Source of the DNA: Clostridiales bacterium UBA6981
Lineage (GTDB): Bacteria > Bacillota > Clostridia > Oscillospirales > Oscillospiraceae
Assembly: GCA_002450075.1 (NCBI GenBank)
Contig: DJYJ01000045.1
Coordinates: forward strand, 1-56,883
Length of the DNA stretch: 56,883 nt
Direction: 5' to 3'
Shown: one piece after another, positions 17,835 through 23,980 of the stretch
Layout of the letters: each line of letters opens with the position of its first letter
Position numbering within the stretch: position 1 is the first letter of the stretch
The notes under the pieces: model-generated
The model's input: only the letters and a program-made list of their open reading frames with translations
Database searches by the model: none
Told to the model about the DNA's origin: nothing
Translations under genes and position numbers: made by a program

Positions 17835-18026
17835 TCAAAGCTTCGCCCGAAAAGCTTTGAAGGCGGTGGGGAGAGAATAGGTGCTGCGGATCGTCTCGGC
17901 TGTCTCCCAGACGTAGCCGGGGGCTTCTTCGGAGAGCTCGACGCGCCATCCCGCCATGTGCCACTCAACATGCGTGAAGATATGCTTCGCGCTGCCGCAG
18001 GGTGCGATCGAAAGTGCGACGGGGAA
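17835..18026 (-). pseudogene. mutY 3'-end fragment in repeat A
   Basis: The minus strand encodes the last 62 or so residues of MutY's C-terminal NUDIX-like domain (ALSIAPCGSAKHIFTHVEWH, later SEEAPGYVWETAETIR) with its own stop TGA at 17835-17837 and no frameshift. Differences from mutY are concentrated in the last 30 codons. No start codon or ribosome binding site gives this fragment independent expression, and the catalytic and Fe-S parts are missing. Confidence 0.85.
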
Positions 18027-18153
18027 GAGCATCGAACTGTATCTGAAGCTGCGCGCGGCGGACTTTGGGTTGCGCACCCTCTCGCGCTCGGCGGAGGGCT
18101 TTCGCGTCCTGGGGAGAAGGCAGATGCACTGTCTGCCCGAGGCGGGGCTGTGA
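18021..18153 (+). pseudogene. PIG-L 3'-end fragment in repeat A
   Basis: Encodes GKSIELYLKLRAADFG through GRRQMHCLPEAGL and a TGA stop, the C-terminus of a PIG-L deacetylase without its metal site. A 65-codon frame runs into it from an ATG at 17956 on the antisense of the mutY part, and the same frame exists in copy B, but no convincing ribosome binding site precedes it. Confidence 0.85.
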
Positions 18154-18160
18154 TAATCAG

Positions 18161-18195
18161 AAAAAACGTCGGTGAAGAGCACCGACGTTTTTTCT
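18161..18195 (+). terminator. Terminator after the PIG-L fragment of repeat A
   Basis: Perfect 13-bp stem AAAAAACGTCGGT (18161-18173) with 18181-18193, 7-nt loop, T-run. It lies eight bases after the PIG-L fragment stop, as if inherited with a gene end. Confidence 0.8.
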
Positions 18196-18205
18196 CTTTC
18201 CAATC

Positions 18206-18234
18206 TTGCCTGGATAGGGATTACGTGATATAGT
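18206..18234 (+). promoter_or_regulatory. Promoter of the 5'-nucleotidase gene
   Basis: TTGCCT (18206-18211), 17-bp spacer, TATAGT (18229-18234), 30 bases before the ATG; placed immediately after the repeat-A terminator. Confidence 0.6.
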
Positions 18235-18264
18235 AAAAACATCCTAAGAAAAGAGGTTGAGCAC

Positions 18265-19947
18265 ATGACAAAGAAATTCCTGTCCCTGCTTCTCGCGCTG
18301 CTCATGGTCTGCTCTCTTGTGAGCGGCATGGCTTTCGCAGACGATGAGGCCGCTGCGGTCGAACGCAGTGCCGACATCGTGATCCTCTTCACCAGCGACG
18401 TACACTGCGGCATCGATCAGGGCTTCGGCTATGCCGGCCTGAGCGAGATCTATGATCATCTTGTCGCACAGGGCAACAAGGTCATCCTTGTTGACGACGG
18501 CGACAACATCCAGGGCGAGCCCATCGGCACCATGACGAAGGGAGAGGCGCTTGTCGATCTGATGAACAAGGTCGGCTACAGCGTCGCTATCCCCGGCAAC
18601 CACGAATTTGACTACGGCATGGAGCAGTTCCTGTCCCTGGCCAAGCAGGCCAAGTTCAGCTATGTCAGCTGCAACTTCAACCATGAGGGCGAGCTTGTTT
18701 TCGATCCCTATGTGATCCGCGAGCTTGACGGCATGAAGGTGGCTTTCGTCGGCGTGACCACGCCCAAGACGCTCACCTCCTCCACACCGCGTTATTTCCA
18801 GGATGAGAACGGCGAGTTCGTCTACGGCTTCTTCCAGGACGAGACGGGCGAGGGCGTTTACAACGCCGTGCAGTCCGCTGTTGACGACGCCCGCGCCGAG
18901 GGTGCGGATTACGTCGTGGTCCTCGGCCACATGGGCAACGAGGAGGAGTGCCACCCCTGGACCTACTCTGACGTGATCTCCAACGTCTCCGGCATCGACG
19001 TGTTCCTGGACGGCCACAGCCATGACACCGACCAGGTCGTCATGAAGGACAAGGACGGCAAGGAAGTCATCCGCGCCGCCTGCGGCACGAAGCTGTCCTG
19101 CATCGGCTGGTGCCGCATCGACACCGAGGGCAAGATCACCACGGGTCTCTACACCTGGAACAACAACGAGAGCGCTCCCGCGCTGCTGGGCATTGCGAAC
19201 AAGACCTCCGCGCTTGTCGACAAGGCTACCAGCGCCCTGGAGAAGAAGCTGAAGGAAGTCGTGGCGAGCTCCGAGGTGCTTCTCACCATCAACGATCCCG
19301 AAGAGGTCGACGCCAACGGCAAGCCCATCCGCATGGTCCGCCGCGCTGAGACCAACCTCGGCGACCTCTGCGCCGACGCTTACCGTATCCAGTCCGGCGC
19401 CGATATCGCCTTTGTCAACGGCGGCGGCATCCGCGTGAGCATCAACGCGGGCAAGATCACGCTCAACGACATCCTCAAGGTCCATCCCTTCGGCAACGCC
19501 ATGTGCGTCATCGAGGTCACGGGCCAGCAGATCCTTGACGCGCTCGAGTGGGGCGCCCGCGCGGTACCCGGCGAGAACGGCGGCTTCCTGCAGGTCTCGG
19601 GTCTGAGCTATGAGATCCACAGCTATATCGAATCTCCCTGCAAGAGCGATGAGAACAGCATGTTCGCCGGCATCGAGGGCGAGCGGCGCGTGCAGAACGT
19701 CCTTGTCGACGGCAAGCCCATCGACCCGGAGGCCACCTACACGCTGGCCAGCCACGACTACATGCTGCTCAACAATGGCGACGGCTACACGATGTTTGAC
19801 GGCGCGCCGCTGCTGCAGGACCGTGTCAAGCTGGACAACCAGGTGCTGATCGACTACATCACCGAGACGCTGGAGGGCGTGATCGGCGAGGAGTATGAGG
19901 ATCTCACCGGCGAGGGCCGCATCGTCATCGTCGAAGAGAAGCCCTGA
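18265..19947 (+). CDS. Secreted 5'-nucleotidase / 2',3'-cyclic phosphodiesterase family metallophosphatase
   Basis: 560 residues. Residues 1-25 are a Sec signal peptide ending near GMAFA; no lipobox. The calcineurin-like metallophosphatase domain has FTSDVHCG, DDGDNIQG, GNHEFDYG, LGHMGNEEE and DGHSHD, the complete di-metal ligand set. The C-terminal 5_nucleotid_C domain follows (LGDLCADAYR, FVNGGGIR, NNGDGYTMF). It releases phosphate and nucleosides from extracellular nucleotides. AAGAGG precedes the ATG. Codon use is strikingly uniform and C-ending, suggesting high expression. It has its own promoter and terminator and is flanked by the direct repeats A and B. Confidence 0.93.
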   Translation: MTKKFLSLLLALLMVCSLVSGMAFADDEAAAVERSADIVILFTSDVHCGIDQGFGYAGLSEIYDHLVAQGNKVILVDDGDNIQGEPIGTMTKGEALVDLMNKVGYSVAIPGNHEFDYGMEQFLSLAKQAKFSYVSCNFNHEGELVFDPYVIRELDGMKVAFVGVTTPKTLTSSTPRYFQDENGEFVYGFFQDETGEGVYNAVQSAVDDARAEGADYVVVLGHMGNEEECHPWTYSDVISNVSGIDVFLDGHSHDTDQVVMKDKDGKEVIRAACGTKLSCIGWCRIDTEGKITTGLYTWNNNESAPALLGIANKTSALVDKATSALEKKLKEVVASSEVLLTINDPEEVDANGKPIRMVRRAETNLGDLCADAYRIQSGADIAFVNGGGIRVSINAGKITLNDILKVHPFGNAMCVIEVTGQQILDALEWGARAVPGENGGFLQVSGLSYEIHSYIESPCKSDENSMFAGIEGERRVQNVLVDGKPIDPEATYTLASHDYMLLNNGDGYTMFDGAPLLQDRVKLDNQVLIDYITETLEGVIGEEYEDLTGEGRIVIVEEKP

Positions 19948-19974
19948 CAGTCATCATAAAATCCGATAACGCAA

Positions 19975-20006
19975 ACAGCGCACCCGAAACCGGGTGCGCT
20001 GTCTTT
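19975..20006 (+). terminator. Terminator of the 5'-nucleotidase gene
   Basis: Perfect 12-bp stem ACAGCGCACCCG (19975-19986) with 19991-20002, tetraloop AAAC, then CTTTAT. Confidence 0.8.
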
Positions 20007-20027
20007 ATGCATCGGTGTAAGAGAGCG

Positions 20028-20219
20028 TTACAGCAAAGAGCGGTAGGCTTTCAGCGCGGTGGGGAAAGAGTAGGCGGTTTTGATCCTCTCCGCCGTCTCC
20101 CAGACATAGCCGGGGGCTTCCTCCGCCAGCTCGACGCGCCATCCCGTCATGTGCCACTCAACATGCGTGAAGATGTGCTTCGCGCTGCCGCAGGGTGCGA
20201 TCGAAAGTGCGATGGGGAA
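20028..20219 (-). pseudogene. mutY 3'-end fragment in repeat B
   Basis: Minus-strand frame open to a TAA at 20028-20030, giving ALSIAPCGSAKHIFTHVEWH and ending PTALKAYRSLL. Compared with true MutY (PTALKYYLKQL) and copy A (PTAFKAFRAKL), the pattern of change looks like that of three related coding ends rather than random decay. No start signal is visible. Confidence 0.85.
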
Positions 20220-20346
20220 GAGCATCGAACTGTATCTGAAGCTGCGCGCGGCGGACTTTGGGCTGCGCACCCTCTCGCGCTCGGCGGAGGGCTTTCGCGT
20301 CCTGGGGAGAAGGCAGATGCACTGTCTGCCCGAGGCGGGGAAATAA
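20214..20346 (+). pseudogene. PIG-L 3'-end fragment in repeat B
   Basis: Carries the same GKSIELYLKLRAADFG to MHCLPEAG coding end as copy A, with stop TAA at 20344-20346. The 65-codon frame starting at 20149 in the antisense of the mutY part is also conserved. Confidence 0.85.
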
Positions 20347-20363
20347 AGGCCTTCTCCAGAAAA

Positions 20364-20386
20364 GAAAAAACAGCGGCAGTTTTTTC
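20364..20386. terminator. AT-rich hairpin between repeat B and the convergent HTH gene
   Basis: Perfect 8-bp stem GAAAAAAC (20364-20371) with GTTTTTTC (20379-20386), loop AGCGGCA. It can serve both directions and lies four bases past the stop of the minus-strand gene. Confidence 0.5.
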
Positions 20387-20390
20387 TTTT

Positions 20391-21377
20391 TCAGCTGTTT
20401 CTGCTGTTGAGAGTTCGCAGAACGGCGTAGATCGCGCCGTAAAGAACGCCGGCGATCGGCCAGACAATCCAGGTACTGCTCCAGCGGCCGGAAAGGAAGC
20501 TCCAGGTGAGATAGCCCGCCGTGACGAGCGTCCAATAGCACCCGGCGATCCAGCCGAATTTCTTTTCGGCCTGCTTGGCTTCGCGGCTATAATCCTCCTC
20601 TTCCAGGAGCTGATGAAAACCGTCCCATACGATGGAAGAGCGGACGATCAGCAACACGCCGACGGATATGATAGCGAGAAGCAGACATACCGCGAAGATG
20701 TGGAAAAAGCTGTCCTCACCGAAGAGAAAAAGACTCAGAAACAAGGGCAGTACGGCGACGACACACAGCACAATGCCAATGGTGAGCTGGCGGGTAAAGG
20801 CCGGACGGAACTTCTCGCGGCGCTCGCGCACCATTCCGTCCACGCCGTAGAGCGTGTCGATTGGCTCTCTTTCCAGATATTCATACTGGCTGGCGCGCAG
20901 CCTGCAGGAGACGAAGAGCGCCACGGCGCAGCCCACCAGAACGAACAGAAACGCCAGACCAAGCCCCACGGCCTGCGTCTCAGCGAGAGAAAGCCGCTCG
21001 GCCTCCGACGCGCCGGAGAGAAAGATGAGCGCAATCGGAGAGAGGATGCACAGCATCACGCCAAGAGCGATGCGGACAGCGTTCTGCTCGCGCAGCTGCA
21101 GAAAAGAAGAGGCCTCCTCCATGGAAACTGTGCGCAGGGGACTGTCGGCACGGTCGCTTTCCGAAAACTCGGCCTGCTCCAGCTCGTCCTTCAGCAAATA
21201 ATCGGTGCTGACGCCGAAGAGCTGTGAGAGACGGACAAGCCGCCCCATGTCGGGCACGGACTGGGCGCCCTCCCATTTGGAAATGGACTGGCGGCTGACG
21301 TCCATTTTCTCCGCAAGCTCCTCCTGCGACCAGCCGTTTTTCTTTCTCTGTTCGATGATCTTGTCTGCGAGTATCAT
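20391..21377 (-). CDS. XRE-family HTH regulator with C-terminal membrane domain
   Basis: 328 residues starting at the ATG at 21377, chosen for GGGAG eight bases upstream; an in-frame ATG 36 bases further upstream lacks a site. Residues 3-60 are an HTH (WSQEELAEKMDVSRQSISKW). The rest has four to five hydrophobic segments, two pairs separated by a charged region, so DNA binding is tied to the membrane. Such one-component membrane regulators respond to envelope or peptide signals. It lies between mutY and repeat B, on the same strand as mutY and 117 bp downstream of it. In the gap GCAACC-GGT-GGTTGC (21459-21473) is a small palindrome. Confidence 0.8.
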   Translation of the reverse strand: MILADKIIEQRKKNGWSQEELAEKMDVSRQSISKWEGAQSVPDMGRLVRLSQLFGVSTDYLLKDELEQAEFSESDRADSPLRTVSMEEASSFLQLREQNAVRIALGVMLCILSPIALIFLSGASEAERLSLAETQAVGLGLAFLFVLVGCAVALFVSCRLRASQYEYLEREPIDTLYGVDGMVRERREKFRPAFTRQLTIGIVLCVVAVLPLFLSLFLFGEDSFFHIFAVCLLLAIISVGVLLIVRSSIVWDGFHQLLEEEDYSREAKQAEKKFGWIAGCYWTLVTAGYLTWSFLSGRWSSTWIVWPIAGVLYGAIYAVLRTLNSRNS

Positions 21378-21494
21378 GCTGAAAACTCCCTTCGTTTCGG
21401 ATGGACCCATCATATCCGAAAGACTGTTTGCCTGCCATCAAGAGAGACTGAAAGTTCCGCAACCGGTGGTTGCAATTCAGCAAAAATGCGCTTG

Positions 21495-22529
21495 TCAGAG
21501 CTGCTTGAGATAGTATTTCAGCGCTGTCGGGACGGAATAGGCCGTGCGGATCGTCTCCGCCGTCTCCCAGACATAACCGGGGGCTTCCTCCGGCAACTCG
21601 ACGCGCCATCCCGTCATGTGCCACTCAACATGCGTGAAGATATGCTTCGCGCTGCCGCAGGGCGAGATCGAAAGCGCGGCGGGGAACTTCACGGCAATTT
21701 CCTCCGGCGTGAGCGTGCCCTCGCAGGAGGGAAACTCCCACAGCCCGGCGAGCAGTCCCTTTTCCTCACGGCGGCGGATCGCGTATTTTTCCCCGCAGTG
21801 AAGGAGAAGGACGGTCCGTTCCTCGATGCGTCTGGCTTTCGGTGCGCTGCGCACCGGATACTGCGTCGGATCGCCCGCAGCACGGGCGCGGCAGAGAGAG
21901 GCGGCCGGGCAGACGTCACACAGCGGCTCGCCGTTCGGGATACAGACCGTCTCGCCGAGCTCCATCAGCCCCTCGGTCACGAGCGCGGCACGCTCGCCGG
22001 CGGGGTAGCATGTGCGCAGCTGTTCTGTGACCGCCTTTCGCACGGCGGGGGACATGACGTCGTCCTTCGAGGCGAGCAGGCGCGAGAGGACGCGCAGCAC
22101 ATTGCCGTCCACGGCGGGCTCGGCCTGATGGAAGGCCAGCGAGGCGATCGCCCCGGCGGTATAGTCGCCGATGCCGGGCAGCGTGCGCAGCTCCTCCGCC
22201 GTCGCGGGAAGCGCGCCGCCGAAGCGCTCGATGATCTGCTGCGCCGCTTTTTTCAGGTTGCGCGCCCGGGAATAGTAGCCGAGACCCTCCCACAGCTTCA
22301 TGAGCCTGTCGTCGTCGACCGCGGCGAGCGCGGCGACGTCGGGCAGCGCGGCGAGGAAGCGCTCGTAATAGGGGATCACGGCCTCGATGCGCGTCTGCTG
22401 GAGCATGATCTCCGAGATCCAGACGTGATAGGGCGTGGGGGAGCGGCGCCAGGGGAGATCGCGGCGCACGGCGGCGTCCCAGTCCGCAATTCGCGGCAGG
22501 GCTGCGGCAAGTATTTCCCGATCGGTCAT
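21495..22529 (-). CDS. mutY: A/G-specific adenine glycosylase MutY
   Basis: 344 residues from ATG 22529, with AGGAGGAG eight bases upstream. It removes adenine mispaired with 8-oxoguanine. Catalytic E40 in WISEIMLQQTRI, helix-hairpin-helix LPGIGDYTAGAIA (residues 118-130), catalytic D141 in VDGNV, and four Cys (196, 204, 207, 213) for the [4Fe-4S] cluster; the first spacing is seven rather than the usual six residues. The C-terminal NUDIX-like 8-oxoG recognition domain is complete. Its final 62 codons are the source or relative of the fragments in repeats A and B, all lying downstream in the same orientation. Confidence 0.95.
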   Translation of the reverse strand: MTDREILAAALPRIADWDAAVRRDLPWRRSPTPYHVWISEIMLQQTRIEAVIPYYERFLAALPDVAALAAVDDDRLMKLWEGLGYYSRARNLKKAAQQIIERFGGALPATAEELRTLPGIGDYTAGAIASLAFHQAEPAVDGNVLRVLSRLLASKDDVMSPAVRKAVTEQLRTCYPAGERAALVTEGLMELGETVCIPNGEPLCDVCPAASLCRARAAGDPTQYPVRSAPKARRIEERTVLLLHCGEKYAIRRREEKGLLAGLWEFPSCEGTLTPEEIAVKFPAALSISPCGSAKHIFTHVEWHMTGWRVELPEEAPGYVWETAETIRTAYSVPTALKYYLKQL

Positions 22530-22557
22530 CGGAACGCCTCCTCCTGTGTTTTTTCGC

Positions 22558-22609
22558 ATTATACCATTTCCATTTTCCTGTGGCAAGCGGGGCGGCGTTC
22601 TGCTATAAT
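22558..22609. promoter_or_regulatory. Overlapping divergent promoters of mutY and the carboxylesterase sharing one -35 hexamer
   Basis: Minus strand (mutY): TTGCCA at 22586-22581, 17-bp spacer, TATAAT at 22563-22558. Plus strand (esterase): the same hexamer read as TGGCAA (22581-22586), 17-bp spacer, TATAAT at 22604-22609 with an extended -10 TGC. Both hexamer pairs fit sigma-A spacing exactly. Confidence 0.65.
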
Positions 22610-22636
22610 CGAAACAAGAAAAAGAGGTGGAGAAGC

Positions 22637-23980
22637 ATGACGGAAAAACAAATCGGCGCGGTTAGGCTTGAGACCGCCTGCGGCGCGGTGCGCGGCAACG
22701 AGCGGGAGGGCTGTCTCGAATTCTTGGGCGTGCCCTATGCGAGGGCGGAGCGCTTTGACTATGCCGAGGCTGTCGAGCATTGGGACGGCGAGCTGGACGC
22801 GACGGCCTTCGGCCCGGCCTGCCCGCAGAACCGCGGCTGGCACGAGCATATGGAGGATGCGACCTTCCGCTTTTACAAGCGGGAGTTTCGTGAGGGAAGC
22901 GTTTTTGCTTACAGCGAGGACTGTCTGAATCTGAACATCTACACGCCGAAGGCGGCGGAGAAGTGCCCGGTCGTATTGTTTTTCCACGGCGGCGGCTTTG
23001 AATCCGGCATCAACTGCGAGAGCCCCTTTGACGGCGCGGCGCTCGCGGCGAGGGGGATCATTACGGTATTTGCCAACTACCGTCTCGGTCCGCTCGGCTA
23101 TCTGACGCACGCAGAGATCCAAAAGCGCTTCGGCCGCGACGGAAACTTCGGCCTCGACGACCAGCTGACGGCGATCCGCTGGGTGAAGAAGCATATCGGC
23201 GATTTCGGCGGCGACGGCGAGAACATCACACTCCTCGGTCAGAGCGCCGGGGCGATCTCGATCCAGTATCTCTGTCTCAATCACGCGAACGACGGGCTCT
23301 TTCAGCGGGCGGCCATGATGTCGGGGGCGGGGCTTTTCCCGCGCTTTGCGCTGCCGCGAAAGGCGGAGGACACGCACGCATACTGGGAGGAGTTTTTGAG
23401 CGACGCGGGCTGCAGGAGCTTTGACGAGCTGAAAAAAGCTCCGCTCGACGCGATCTTCGACGCGGTCGAGACGATCCGGGCGCGGAGAAAGGACTCGACC
23501 TATAACACGATGCCGGTCGTCGACGGGCTGCTGATCCCGGAGCCGGTAGACCGCATGATCCGCGAGCCGCTGAAGCTCGACTATCTCATCGGCTTTACGA
23601 ATACGGATCTCTTTGCGCCCATCATGGCGTGGATCGGCATGGACTTTGCCAAAAAGAACAACGGCTTTGTCTATTTCTTCGACCTTGATTCGCCGGGGGA
23701 CGACAGTCGGGCCTTCCATTCCTGCGATCTGCGCTATATTTTCGGCACGCTCTCGAACGGCTGGCGGCCGTACGGCGAGCGGGACTATGCCGTCTCAGCG
23801 CAGATGACGGACTATCTCGCAAACTTCGCCCGCTTCGGCGACCCCAACGGGGAGGGACTTCCGCATTGGAAACGCGGCGGAAGAGCACTTCGGTTTACGA
23901 AATCTAAAACATCAATGAGTTATGTAAACTATTTTAGGCTTGCGGCAAACTTCCTGGAAAAAGGAGATCCCAAGGCATGA
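22637..23980 (+). CDS. Type-B carboxylesterase (para-nitrobenzyl esterase family)
   Basis: 447 residues from ATG 22637 (AGAGGTGGAG upstream). Alpha/beta hydrolase with oxyanion loop VLFFHGGGFESG, nucleophile Ser203 in LGQSAGAIS (Gln instead of the common Glu) and the probable catalytic His in AFHSCDLRYIFG. The acid is less clear (region IGFTNTDLFAP). No signal peptide, so it acts inside the cell. Its stop overlaps the start of the GH31 gene (ATGA); the pair may remove acyl groups and then glycosyl residues from the same imported compound (inference). Confidence 0.87.
   Translation: MTEKQIGAVRLETACGAVRGNEREGCLEFLGVPYARAERFDYAEAVEHWDGELDATAFGPACPQNRGWHEHMEDATFRFYKREFREGSVFAYSEDCLNLNIYTPKAAEKCPVVLFFHGGGFESGINCESPFDGAALAARGIITVFANYRLGPLGYLTHAEIQKRFGRDGNFGLDDQLTAIRWVKKHIGDFGGDGENITLLGQSAGAISIQYLCLNHANDGLFQRAAMMSGAGLFPRFALPRKAEDTHAYWEEFLSDAGCRSFDELKKAPLDAIFDAVETIRARRKDSTYNTMPVVDGLLIPEPVDRMIREPLKLDYLIGFTNTDLFAPIMAWIGMDFAKKNNGFVYFFDLDSPGDDSRAFHSCDLRYIFGTLSNGWRPYGERDYAVSAQMTDYLANFARFGDPNGEGLPHWKRGGRALRFTKSKTSMSYVNYFRLAANFLEKGDPKA

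Larger units (their letters stand above)
17835..18153. repeat. Chimeric direct repeat, copy A (mutY 3' end + PIG-L 3' end)
   Basis: This 320-bp unit lies in the 543-bp gap between the hexokinase and nucleotidase genes. Bases 17835-18020 align without gaps to the 3' end of the real mutY gene (offset 3660), in mutY orientation (minus). Bases 18021-18153 match the 3' end of the PIG-L gene at 2588-2725 (plus). The two join at GGGGAA, where both parent genes share a GCGGCGGG-AA sequence of about ten bases. Copy B (20028-20346) is the same chimera, ungapped at offset 2193. A and B are almost identical in the central 210 bp and diverge at the left end. Confidence 0.92.
20028..20346. repeat. Chimeric direct repeat, copy B (mutY 3' end + PIG-L 3' end)
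   Basis: Same chimera and orientation as copy A, occupying most of the 443-bp gap between the nucleotidase and the membrane HTH regulator. Bases 20028-20219 are the mutY-like part, 20214-20346 the PIG-L-like part, junction GGGGAA at 20214-20219. In the PIG-L part A and B differ at only two positions by eye up to GGCGGGG; homology stops there, so B ends GK-TAA and A ends GL-TGA. Confidence 0.92.

Noticed and set aside
17835..18413. A minus-strand frame through repeat A read as a real short mutY-like gene
   Set aside because: No start codon or ribosome binding site at a sensible place; upstream part is only the antisense of the PIG-L fragment and terminator.
18244..19755. A 503-codon minus-strand frame opposite the nucleotidase
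   Set aside because: Shadow of a highly biased gene; the plus-strand protein has complete metallophosphatase motifs and a signal peptide.
20391..21377. Phage repressor marking a prophage remnant
   Set aside because: The HTH protein has a large membrane domain, unlike phage repressors, and no other phage gene is nearby.
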